Assembly: GCA_947440715.1 (NCBI GenBank)
Contig: CANETI010000076.1
Coordinates: 1 to 9,487 of the forward strand
Direction of reading: 5' to 3'
Length of the DNA stretch: 9,487 nucleotides
Source of the DNA: Planctomycetota bacterium
GTDB taxonomy: Bacteria; Planctomycetota; UBA11346
Each line of letters starts with the position of its first letter. Positions within the stretch are counted from its first letter, which is position 1. The notes below the pieces were generated by a model that had not been told where the DNA came from, did not search any database, and saw nothing but the letters and a program-made list of their open reading frames with translations. The position numbers were made by a program, and so were the translations under genes. Below are positions 1-6,774 of this stretch, one piece after another.

Positions 1-680
1 ATACGTACACCGATGCGCATCGCGTGCCGATGGTGATTTCCTGGGCGAACGGCCTACAACAACCTGGCCGTCGGGTTAAGGACTACATTAGTTTCGTCGA
101 TTTAGCGCCAACTTTTTTGGCCTTACAACAAGTGAGCGCCGGAAATATGGCTCCCATAACGGGGCGTGGTTTTGTGGATTTATTGCTGAATAAACCAGAA
201 ATGGTACGCGATTATGCCTTGATTGGGCGAGAACGAAATGACTGGGGTCGTCCTGAATTGCAGAGCTATCCCGCCCGCGGCATGGTGACCGATGGGCATT
301 TATTGGTGCTCAATTATAAATCGGATCGTTGGCCCTGTGGTAATCCAGAAGCCGGTTATCCAGATACCGATGACAGCCCAACCAAACAATTGCTTGCCGA
401 TGGCCGGGACAACCCTGCGTTAAAGGAATTTTGGCAACACTGTTTTGGTATGCGTCCGGAAGAACAGTTTTTTAATTTAACGACCGATCCAGATAACGTG
501 AAAAATCTAGCGACAGATCCGTCCTCGATGGCGAAAAAGGAAGCGATCAAAGCCAAGTTAACTTCGATTCTTACCCAACAACAAGATCCGCGTGCGAGTG
601 GAAACGGAGATGTCTTTGACGCCTACGTGCCGACTAAGACGGACTGGATTGGGAAATTTGAGAAACTTAAAGCAAAGTAA
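1..680 (+). CDS. Sulfatase, SGSH-like (heparan N-sulfatase type), C-terminal part
   Basis: The frame is open from base 3, so the gene starts outside the window and the first in-frame GTG (base 24) is internal. About 225 residues remain and end in TAA. The start of the fragment (DAHRVPMVISWANG) matches the sulfatase stretch in which a basic residue precedes the 'vP-hydrophobic-W-G' strand, and FVDLAPTFL follows as in type I sulfatases. The stretch with GRERND, a YPARG-like segment, KSDRWPCGNPE and DDSPTK is typical of N-sulfoglucosamine sulfohydrolase (SGSH) relatives, as is the C-terminal EEQFFNLTTDPDNVKNLA. The family removes sulfate from sugar sulfamates or esters, normally in the periplasm or outside the cell. 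The formylglycine cysteine and the main metal ligands lie upstream and cannot be checked. The next sulfatase follows after 54 bases in the same direction, so co-transcription is likely. The sulfatase call is firm; the N-sulfatase specificity is an inference. Confidence 0.9.
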   Translation, partial: TYTDAHRVPMVISWANGLQQPGRRVKDYISFVDLAPTFLALQQVSAGNMAPITGRGFVDLLLNKPEMVRDYALIGRERNDWGRPELQSYPARGMVTDGHLLVLNYKSDRWPCGNPEAGYPDTDDSPTKQLLADGRDNPALKEFWQHCFGMRPEEQFFNLTTDPDNVKNLATDPSSMAKKEAIKAKLTSILTQQQDPRASGNGDVFDAYVPTKTDWIGKFEKLKAK

Positions 681-722
681 TGACGTTTGGTTAAAGAACC
701 GCATCCCTGTTCTGTAAGCCAC

Positions 723-726
723 GGAG
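723..726 (+). promoter_or_regulatory. Ribosome binding site of the second sulfatase
   Basis: GGAG sits 8 bases upstream of the ATG at 735 and supports that start over the TTG at 687. The 54-base gap after the first sulfatase shows no convincing terminator; the only inverted repeat is a 4-bp GGTT/AACC. Confidence 0.6.
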
Positions 727-734
727 TTACCGGC

Positions 735-2216
735 ATGAAATCGAAACTTCTCATCGCGTTTTCGTTGTGTCTTAGTGTCGTCTTCGCTGCGGATCAACGA
801 CCGCCAAATATCATTCTCATATTTGCGGATGATTTAGGTTGGAAGGATGTTGGTTATCAGGGCAGTGATTTTATGGAGACGCCCAATTTAGATACGATGG
901 CCAAGCAAGGTATGTCGTTTAGTAATGCTTACGCGGCAGCAGGTAATTGTGCGCCTAGTCGTGCTTGTTTGCTGTCGGGAAATTACACCCCCCGTCATCA
1001 TGTTTTTGCCGTGGGTTCAACTGACCGTGGCGCGAAAACACAGCAACGATTAGTGCCGATTCCGAATAAAGGCGGCTTGGCAGTCGCGAATATCACCGTG
1101 GCAGATGCGCTCAAAGCGGCTGGTTATGCGACGGGTCATTTTGGAAAGTGGCATTTACAGGATAAAAAGGATGGCGCTCTACCATCTGAGCAGGGCTTTG
1201 ATGTTAGCTATGATTCATTTGGTGATGGCGAAGCAAAACAAGGATCAGAAGGCAATAAAACAGGTCCTCCAACCGATCCCAAAGGCGTCTTCACGTTAAC
1301 CAATAAAGCCTGTGAATTTATTACCGCCAACAAAGATAAACCGTTTTTTGTTTATCTCGCGCATCATGCGATTCACAGTCCTTTACAAGGTCAGCCTGCG
1401 ACGCTTGCACATTTTAAGGGTAAGCCTGCGGGCGAACAACATAAGGATGCGATGTATGCGGCGTGCACCTTTGATCTTGATGCGAGTGTCGGTAAATTAT
1501 TCAAACATTTAGCAGATAGTGGTTTGGACGAGAACACCTTGGTGGTTTTCACGAGTGATAATGGTGCCGTCCAAAGTTCATCACAAGAACCACTGCGTGG
1601 TAGTAAGGGTGGTTATTATGAAGGCGGCATTCGTGAACCGTTCATCGTGCGTTGGCCAGGTAAAATTAAAGCTGGGATGACGAGTGATGTGCCGGTCATT
1701 AATATCGATCTGTTCCCGACCTTCTTAGCCGCCGCAGGTGCTCCAATACCGGTAGAGAAAACGTTGGATGGCGAGAGCTTATTATCGTTATTGCAGGGGA
1801 AAGGTGAGTTGAAACGTCAGGGGATATTTTGGCACTTTCCCGGATATTTAGACAATCCCGTTAACCGTGGTCGCGAACTCGATGTTAAAACGGGTTTCCG
1901 TAGCCGGCCAGTGAGCGTCATTCGAAAAGGAGATTTTAAACTACATCTTTTTATGGAAGAGTGGGTGTTGGATGGTGGTCAAGCTGCGTTAGAAAAAAAT
2001 AATGCGATTGAATTATACGACCTTAAAAATGACATCGGTGAACGTAAGAATATTGCCGCAACCAACACGGCCAAGCGCGATGAGCTGCTGGCAGATCTGC
2101 TAGCGTGGCATAAATCAATCAACGCGCCGATACCGTCAGAAAAGAATGTTAAATATGACCCGTCAGTACCGGTGAAAAAAGGCAAGGGGGACAAGGTTTC
2201 AGATGAAGATAAATAA
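735..2216 (+). CDS. Exported type I sulfatase (arylsulfatase family)
   Basis: This is a complete 493-residue formylglycine-dependent sulfatase, hydrolysing sulfate esters, probably of sulfated polysaccharides, outside the cytoplasm. I chose the ATG at 735 over an in-frame TTG at 687 because GGAG lies 8 bases before it and because the protein then opens with a clean signal peptide (MKSKLLIAFSLCLSVVFA, cut near residue 18). Metal ligands appear at D32-D33 (FADDLGW). The modification site is C72-A-P-S-R76, matching C-x-P-x-R. H135-FGKWH-L holds the K138/H140 pair, HHAIH lies at 210-214, TSDNG at 274-278 gives D275/N276, and LRGSKGGYYEGG supplies the late lysine. All expected catalytic positions look present. 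The tail after about residue 470 is lysine-rich and low in complexity. Activity needs a sulfatase-modifying enzyme encoded elsewhere. The substrate cannot be deduced, but pairing with an SGSH-like neighbour suggests glycosaminoglycan-like or algal polymers. Confidence 0.95.
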   Translation: MKSKLLIAFSLCLSVVFAADQRPPNIILIFADDLGWKDVGYQGSDFMETPNLDTMAKQGMSFSNAYAAAGNCAPSRACLLSGNYTPRHHVFAVGSTDRGAKTQQRLVPIPNKGGLAVANITVADALKAAGYATGHFGKWHLQDKKDGALPSEQGFDVSYDSFGDGEAKQGSEGNKTGPPTDPKGVFTLTNKACEFITANKDKPFFVYLAHHAIHSPLQGQPATLAHFKGKPAGEQHKDAMYAACTFDLDASVGKLFKHLADSGLDENTLVVFTSDNGAVQSSSQEPLRGSKGGYYEGGIREPFIVRWPGKIKAGMTSDVPVINIDLFPTFLAAAGAPIPVEKTLDGESLLSLLQGKGELKRQGIFWHFPGYLDNPVNRGRELDVKTGFRSRPVSVIRKGDFKLHLFMEEWVLDGGQAALEKNNAIELYDLKNDIGERKNIAATNTAKRDELLADLLAWHKSINAPIPSEKNVKYDPSVPVKKGKGDKVSDEDK

Positions 2217-2221
2217 ACGTC

Positions 2222-2788
2222 TTATTGCGAAATGCGACTGACGCCGTCGCTGCGAATCCATTCAATAATCCCTGGAAATACGCTTTCGTGATAACCGTAA
2301 TCGCCGTTTTTCAATTCGTCGATGGCGTCGTCCACTGACCATTTTTGTTCGGCGATGCGCCAAGCGGCGATGACTAAGCCAGTGCGATCAGCTCCGTGCC
2401 AACAATGAATGAGTATGGGTTTAGGTGCGGTCTTAATAATGTTCAAGGCTTGTTTAACTGCGACGGCATCGACATGGCCGGCATTCATTTTAATGCGATA
2501 GACTTGTAGGGGTAATCCTGCGGCTTCGTCGTCACTACGGTGATATTCTCGTAGCGACAACACGGAACGTATTCCTAATTGTTCATGCGTTTGTTTTAAA
2601 TCTTTAGCCGATGGTTGAGATGAGCGATAAATATAGGGAGTGACGCAGTGCAGATTTTCAAGCTGCGTACCAATGACTGGTTGCGCCCAGGTTGGTGGTC
2701 GCACACGGGCATTGTTCGTGTCGCTACCACAACCACACAAGGTGAAAAAACAGATCGGTAATAAAAGAGAGCGCGTGGTGAGAGTCAT
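2222..2788 (-). CDS. Lipoprotein dual-specificity / tyrosine phosphatase
   Basis: This 188-residue cysteine-dependent phosphatase carries the P-loop H-C129-W-H-G-A-D-R135-T-G, which is C-x5-R with the DRTG ending common in bacterial DSP-like tyrosine phosphatases. A YRSSQPS motif (54-60) near the domain start is a usual companion of this family. The N-terminus is hydrophobic and ends in the lipobox-like L-C-G-C20. Residue 21 is Gly rather than Asp, so after processing it would be a lipid-anchored envelope protein, with the catalytic domain outside the cytoplasm if the signal works. It is the last gene of the minus-strand run: its ATG lies 7 bases after the hemC stop, with no clear Shine-Dalgarno, so it may depend on coupling to hemC. 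Its 3' end is 5 bases from the convergent sulfatase stop. The physiological substrate is unknown; protein, lipid or inositol phosphates are all possible for this superfamily. Confidence 0.88.
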   Translation of the reverse strand: MTLTTRSLLLPICFFTLCGCGSDTNNARVRPPTWAQPVIGTQLENLHCVTPYIYRSSQPSAKDLKQTHEQLGIRSVLSLREYHRSDDEAAGLPLQVYRIKMNAGHVDAVAVKQALNIIKTAPKPILIHCWHGADRTGLVIAAWRIAEQKWSVDDAIDELKNGDYGYHESVFPGIIEWIRSDGVSRISQ

Positions 2789-2792
2789 GAGA

Positions 2793-2818
2793 TGCTTAAG
2801 TACTTAGTTGCTTAAGTA
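2793..2818. repeat. Direct repeat of TGCTTAAGTA at the hemC / phosphatase junction
   Basis: Two identical 10-base copies (2793-2802 and 2809-2818) lie 16 bases apart, each containing the palindrome CTTAAG. They cover the last hemC codons, its TAA stop and the start of the intergenic gap. They could be chance AT-rich repetition, a duplicated binding site, or the scar of a small duplication at the end of hemC. Confidence 0.6.
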
Positions 2819-3692
2819 TTTTTGCAGGGAGATCGCAAGCACTGCCGCTGACCGTTACTTCACGCAAGCCATATGGCTGTCCTAAACGTGCGCGTGCAAA
2901 CCAGCGACCTTCAATGCGTTGCGCAAAGCAGCCGAGCGGCAATGAGCAGCCGCCAGCGAGTCCGGCGAGCACGGTGCGTTCTATGGTGACAGCCGTGGCT
3001 GTTTCGCAGTGATGTAATTCGGATAATAATTGTGCGGTACGTTGGTCGTTAGCGCGGCAGTCAACGGCAACGGCACCTTGTGCTGGTGCCGGGGTGCAGA
3101 CGTCCCAGGCATTTAACGGCGCGGCGTCTGCTTGGCGTAATAATCCTAATCGTTTGAGTCCGGCATACGCCATGAGAGTCGCAGCAACGTCGCCAGCGCG
3201 TACTTTTCGCAAACGTGTTTCCACATTACCGCGAATAGAGGTGAACTGTAAATCGGGGCGCAGGTGTTGGAGCTGTGCTTGGCGTCGTAAGCTGGAGGTA
3301 CCGACTAACGCACCTTTTGGTAATGCGGCGATACTTGATGCGCCAACCAAAACATCGCGTGGATCTGCACGTTTTAATATTGCGGCGACATATAAACCGT
3401 CGGGTTCATCGGTCGGTAAGTCTTTCATGCTGTGTACGCCAATATCAGCGCGACCATCGACTAAAGCTTGCTGTACTTCTTTGACAAAAATACCCACATT
3501 ACCCATTTTATATAATGGTGTGGCGTGGTCACCATCGCCGCTGGAACTAATAATGATTAATTCAATAGCGAGGCCTGGATGTAGATCGCGCAAACGAGCA
3601 GCCACGTGGCGCGCTTGCCATAACGCAAGATTGCTGCCTCTGGTGGCTAAACGAAGGGGGGCACGACAATTAGACACGAAACGAACACTCAC
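2796..3692 (-). CDS. hemC: Hydroxymethylbilane synthase (porphobilinogen deaminase)
   Basis: This cytoplasmic enzyme joins four porphobilinogen molecules into hydroxymethylbilane in heme/siroheme synthesis. The 298 residues match the usual length (about 300-315). The N-terminal RLATRGSNLALWQA substrate-binding stretch, HSMKDLPT with catalytic D91, GTSSLRRQAQ (131-140), RGNVETRLRK (154-163) and AGGCSLPLG with C249 are all present; C249 is the expected attachment point of the dipyrromethane cofactor. The start is GTG at 3692, supported by AGGGAG 7 bases upstream. This GTG overlaps the TGA of the preceding gene (GTGA, 4 bases), which implies translational coupling. A later in-frame GTG (codon 6) is a less likely alternative. 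No other heme gene lies in the window; its neighbours are a modular membrane protein and a lipoprotein phosphatase. Confidence 0.97.
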   Translation of the reverse strand: MSVRFVSNCRAPLRLATRGSNLALWQARHVAARLRDLHPGLAIELIIISSSGDGDHATPLYKMGNVGIFVKEVQQALVDGRADIGVHSMKDLPTDEPDGLYVAAILKRADPRDVLVGASSIAALPKGALVGTSSLRRQAQLQHLRPDLQFTSIRGNVETRLRKVRAGDVAATLMAYAGLKRLGLLRQADAAPLNAWDVCTPAPAQGAVAVDCRANDQRTAQLLSELHHCETATAVTIERTVLAGLAGGCSLPLGCFAQRIEGRWFARARLGQPYGLREVTVSGSACDLPAKILKQLST

Positions 3693-5899
3693 TTAATAGC
3701 TCCCTGACGACGAATGATATAGTTGAATTCAAGTAAGGCGTCACCAATTAGTCTGATAGCGCGATTGGCTGTTTCGGGGTCCATGCTGCCATCTTCAGCC
3801 GTTGTCATGGCACGTAAATCAATGACCGGAATGCTGTAAAGACGTATTTGCGGAATGGTGATAAACTGTTGCCACATCGCCTCAGCAGCCGCGCGCGTGG
3901 CACCGGATTGGCCATTGGGACCGATCACGACGATCGGAATAATGCCCGCATCAATTAATTGATCGATTCGTTTTTTCCATAGGTTCGCGATTGCGCTGTC
4001 TGCATTTGGCCATGTCGCCATTTCTGCGGCACTCGTCCACCAAATAGCAAAATTAGTTTGCGTTGGATCTAATGGTGCGCCTCGTCCTTTGGTCATGGTA
4101 TCTAGCCACGCATCGGTGAAGATCGCATTTATAATGGAACCATCGGGATTTTGATTGCCGTAAGTATTTTTTAGAATGGCTGATAAGTCAGAGCGCACTT
4201 GGATATGGGCAGACCAGGGACCTGCGATGACCATACGGACACGGTCGAGTTCCAGAAAACGTTTGTCACTGGAGCGCTTACGATTTTTGGCGATAATTTT
4301 GACTAAGCGCGGAATATTACCCAGGCGATTTAAATCTGGAAGCAAGGCAGTTGGGCGAAGGCCTAAATCAGATTCAGTTGGCGCCCGACCATGTACTAAA
4401 ACCAATTTACCAATAATAAAACCACCGTCCTCCGGTATTCCTTCGGCACTTGGATGGTCTTCAATGCCAAGAGTAATGACGTTCATTGCATCAAAACCAG
4501 CATCGACCGGTAACGGAATAACGACCGAAGTCCAAATTTTGTCGGTAAATTGTACCGGCGGCAGTGTGATGGTTTTTCCTTTGGCGTCAGTCAAAGATAA
4601 CACCACGGATTTACGATCGATTCTTAGTGGATGCAGCAAGAGTGCGAGGCCGCCTTGGTCTAACGAGGTTTTCTTCAAATCGAAAAACATCGCATGGTGT
4701 TTAAGGGTCAAAGCGCGACTGGAGCGATAAATCGCGTCAATTCCACCGGGCCAATTTTCAGGAATAAATTCATTACCATCGAATGGTAATGCGTAAGGTT
4801 TCTTATCGCGATTTGTGACGATAAAAGGCGCGTTCCACACTTGTGCCTGTCCGTCAGCCAACATTGGTTTACTTGGTGGAGTGGGTGCAACTGGAGTCGG
4901 TAGAGTCGGTGTTGGTGCGACAGGTACCGGTGTTGGTGCAACAGGTACAGGTATTGGTGTAGGCACCGGTAACGGTGGTGGCGCTACTGGTTCAGGATTA
5001 GGCGCTGGTACGGGTATTTGCGTCGGCGTCGGTTCTATTTTCGTGGGTATTGGCGGTTTAATTGACGCCATGGTGCGACTAGCGAGCAATCGATTTCTTA
5101 AATCATTTTCACGATCACGTACGGCGCGGAAGGTGATGTCATCTGGTAGCGCGATGCCATTCGCAAGCGCAGCGGCATCATCTAGGCGGCGTTCAGCCAA
5201 AGCTTCTTCTGCCGTATCTAATTGTTGGTTGCGTTTACGGATGAGTTCCTGGGCAATACCTTGTCGAACCAGATTGGGACAGTCTATATCTTGCGTAACT
5301 TGCACCCAGGCTGCGATTGGATCAACGGCATAATCAAAGCGAGTTTTAAGTGGCTTAGGCGGTTCTGGCGGTGGAAGCTGTGCCGGTGTTGTAAGGGCTG
5401 AATCGTTTGCAGGCGTGGTTTTTTTTGAACTTAAACTGGCCACCGTTATGGCGATTCCTAATAAAATAGCGACGGTCGCGCCAGCGGCGATTAACATGGC
5501 TGTGCGGCCAGGACGCACCCCTGGGGCGACTCGATCGGTGACTGTCCGTTTCGGTTCAACTGGTAAAGGCGCGCGTTGTCCCGGTGGCGGCAATTTTGGC
5601 GCTTCATAAAAGCCATCAGAAACTAATTTACGACGATGCGTCGTGACATTGGCGGCCGTGGTAAATGAATATAATTGCAGCGTTGGGGTTTTAGGATTGG
5701 TAACTTGATAGGTCGTTACCTCTAAACCTTTGAGCGCGCGCATGCGATTAATGCGCACGACGGCTTCACCTGGTAAGGTGTCGACACACATTTCACAAAC
5801 GAGACTGCCATCGACGCGAACGGCTAGACCTGCGTTTAAATCGTCAGTGGCAATGGTGGCACCGCAGCGGGTGCAGGTACTGAGGGTTACCTCGTTCAT
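3689..5899 (-). CDS. Membrane-anchored zinc-ribbon / proline-rich protein with a C-terminal SGNH-like region, function unknown
   Basis: I do not recognise this 736-residue protein as a named gene. In order it shows an N-terminal treble-clef or zinc-ribbon-like module with C9-x2-C12 and C35-x2-C38; an alpha/beta-looking segment (about 60-100); a proline-rich linker; one hydrophobic helix (about 133-156); a second proline-rich stretch (165-183); a charged helical, possibly coiled-coil region (about 190-280); and a Pro/Val/Thr/Ala stalk (282-345) built from PVPVAPT-like repeats. A beta-rich, possibly carbohydrate-binding-like region follows (about 350-505). The C-terminal alpha/beta region (about 550-725) contains AGPWSAH, FAIWWTS, IIPIVVIGPNG and IPVIDLR strands that resemble an SGNH/GDSL fold, but the final D-x-x-H position reads DGSM, so catalysis is doubtful. 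The inferred topology is zinc module in the cytoplasm and stalk plus C-terminal domains in the periplasm. The ATG lies 3 bases after the SDR stop with no good Shine-Dalgarno. The gene overlaps hemC by 4 bases. Confidence 0.8.
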   Translation of the reverse strand: MNEVTLSTCTRCGATIATDDLNAGLAVRVDGSLVCEMCVDTLPGEAVVRINRMRALKGLEVTTYQVTNPKTPTLQLYSFTTAANVTTHRRKLVSDGFYEAPKLPPPGQRAPLPVEPKRTVTDRVAPGVRPGRTAMLIAAGATVAILLGIAITVASLSSKKTTPANDSALTTPAQLPPPEPPKPLKTRFDYAVDPIAAWVQVTQDIDCPNLVRQGIAQELIRKRNQQLDTAEEALAERRLDDAAALANGIALPDDITFRAVRDRENDLRNRLLASRTMASIKPPIPTKIEPTPTQIPVPAPNPEPVAPPPLPVPTPIPVPVAPTPVPVAPTPTLPTPVAPTPPSKPMLADGQAQVWNAPFIVTNRDKKPYALPFDGNEFIPENWPGGIDAIYRSSRALTLKHHAMFFDLKKTSLDQGGLALLLHPLRIDRKSVVLSLTDAKGKTITLPPVQFTDKIWTSVVIPLPVDAGFDAMNVITLGIEDHPSAEGIPEDGGFIIGKLVLVHGRAPTESDLGLRPTALLPDLNRLGNIPRLVKIIAKNRKRSSDKRFLELDRVRMVIAGPWSAHIQVRSDLSAILKNTYGNQNPDGSIINAIFTDAWLDTMTKGRGAPLDPTQTNFAIWWTSAAEMATWPNADSAIANLWKKRIDQLIDAGIIPIVVIGPNGQSGATRAAAEAMWQQFITIPQIRLYSIPVIDLRAMTTAEDGSMDPETANRAIRLIGDALLEFNYIIRRQGAIK
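3700..3705 (-). promoter_or_regulatory. Ribosome binding site of hemC
   Basis: AGGGAG on the minus strand lies 7 bases before the GTG start at 3692, inside the last codons of the upstream gene. It is the best evidence that hemC starts at this GTG overlapping the TGA. Confidence 0.7.
4878..4949. repeat. 21-bp tandem repeats encoding the proline-rich stalk
   Basis: Two nearly identical 21-bp units (4908-4928 and 4929-4949, differing at two positions) are preceded by a more diverged unit at 4878-4898 and a 9-bp partial one. On the minus strand each unit encodes a 7-residue PVPVAPT-type repeat of the 736-residue protein. The period is a multiple of three, so gain or loss of units keeps the frame and would change stalk length. 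Confidence 0.8.
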
Positions 5900-5902
5900 G
5901 CC

Positions 5903-6706
5903 CTAGAGCGTGCGCATGTGGAAGCCTCCGTCCACGTTCAGCACCTCCCCGGTCGAGAATGGTAGATCACCGCGTGCCACAGCGGCGATGGCCCGACCAA
6001 TGTCCGATGGTTGGCCCCAGCGTTTTATCGGGGTTAAACCGCCGGCAATCAACGCATCGTACTTGGCTTTGACTGGTCCGGTCATGTCAGTGGCAATGAT
6101 GCCTGGACGGATTTCGTACACGCGAATGCCCAATTCGGCTAAACGAGCGGCGTACAATTGCGTCGTCATGGCTAAACCGGCCTTGGCAATGCAATAATCA
6201 CCGCGATTGGTGCTGGCGGCGTAGGCGCTAATGGAACTGACGATGACGATTTGGCCGCGCGTGCCGCTGTCGTCTGGGCTCTGCTCGATCATGCGTTTGG
6301 ATACGGCTTGGGTTAGAAAAAATGGTCCTTTGAGATTCACAGCGATTAATCGATCAAAGTGATCTTCTTGCTGGTCCAAAATATCAGCGCGCACAATAGA
6401 CGTAATGCCGGCATTGTTGACCAGCAAGTCAACGCGACCGCCCCAGGCGAATGCCTGTTCCACTAAGCGCGCCCGGTCCGCAGCAACACCAATATCGCCT
6501 TGCACGGCAATCGCATCTCCACCAGCATCTTTCACCATTTTTACACATTCTTCTGCCGCCGTCATATTGCCGGCATAATTAACCACCACTCGCCAGCCGA
6601 GTTGGCCTAATGACAAACAAATGCCGCGACCAATTCCACGCGAACCACCAGTGACGAGTGCGACTGACTTGGTTACTGACGTGGATGCCGACTTAGATTC
6701 TGTCAT
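5903..6706 (-). CDS. Short-chain dehydrogenase/reductase (FabG-like)
   Basis: This 267-residue classical SDR would be an NAD(P)H-dependent cytoplasmic oxidoreductase. The cofactor loop T19-GGSRGIG is followed by NNAG (97-100), N124 in VNLKG, S158 in VSSIS and Y171-CIA-K175, so the Asn-Ser-Tyr-Lys set is complete. It ends with the usual GEVLNVDGGFH segment. The N in VVNYAG after the second strand is common in NADPH-preferring members. I chose the ATG at 6706 over a GTG at 6730 because AAGGAG lies 7 bases before it and the extra eight codons would contain that site. Automated annotation often calls such proteins 3-oxoacyl-ACP reductase, but no fatty-acid gene is nearby, so the substrate is open. 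It is separated from truA by 68 bases and from the next gene by only 3. Confidence 0.92.
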   Translation of the reverse strand: MTESKSASTSVTKSVALVTGGSRGIGRGICLSLGQLGWRVVVNYAGNMTAAEECVKMVKDAGGDAIAVQGDIGVAADRARLVEQAFAWGGRVDLLVNNAGITSIVRADILDQQEDHFDRLIAVNLKGPFFLTQAVSKRMIEQSPDDSGTRGQIVIVSSISAYAASTNRGDYCIAKAGLAMTTQLYAARLAELGIRVYEIRPGIIATDMTGPVKAKYDALIAGGLTPIKRWGQPSDIGRAIAAVARGDLPFSTGEVLNVDGGFHMRTL

Positions 6707-6713
6707 AGCGAAA

Positions 6714-6719
6714 CTCCTT
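6714..6719 (-). promoter_or_regulatory. Ribosome binding site of the SDR gene
   Basis: AAGGAG on the minus strand, 7 bases before the ATG at 6706, fixes this start and excludes the upstream GTG at 6730. Confidence 0.75.
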
Positions 6720-6720
6720 G

Positions 6721-6732
6721 GAGTGATCACTC
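6721..6732. promoter_or_regulatory. Perfect 12-bp palindrome before the SDR gene
   Basis: GAGTGATCACTC is perfectly self-complementary and lies next to the SDR ribosome binding site in the 68-base truA-SDR gap. With no loop it suits a dimeric protein-binding operator better than an RNA hairpin. A TTGACG element (minus strand, 6754-6759) upstream could be a -35 box, but the matching -10 is poor. Function is inferred only from position and symmetry. Confidence 0.35.
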
Positions 6733-6774
6733 ACCGTAACCGCGACCGACCTGCGTCAAGGCGGTGGAAAACGC

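Noticed and set aside
687..734. TTG start extending the second sulfatase by 16 residues
   Set aside because: It would put a non-hydrophobic leader in front of a good signal peptide; the ATG at 735 has a GGAG site at proper spacing.
2217..2221. Terminator between the convergent sulfatase and phosphatase genes
   Set aside because: The gap is only 5 bases and I found no stem followed by a T-run at either gene end.
3094..3696. A 200-codon plus-strand ORF
   Set aside because: It lies entirely opposite hemC, whose conserved motifs prove the minus strand is coding; no recognisable domain in the antisense reading.
4815..5333. A 172-codon plus-strand ORF rich in Gly/Thr/Val
   Set aside because: It is the antisense of the proline-rich repeats and adjacent region of the 736-residue protein; its repetitiveness comes from CCx codons read backwards.
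6707..6730. GTG start for the SDR at 6730
   Set aside because: The added codons would contain the AAGGAG site that serves the ATG at 6706.
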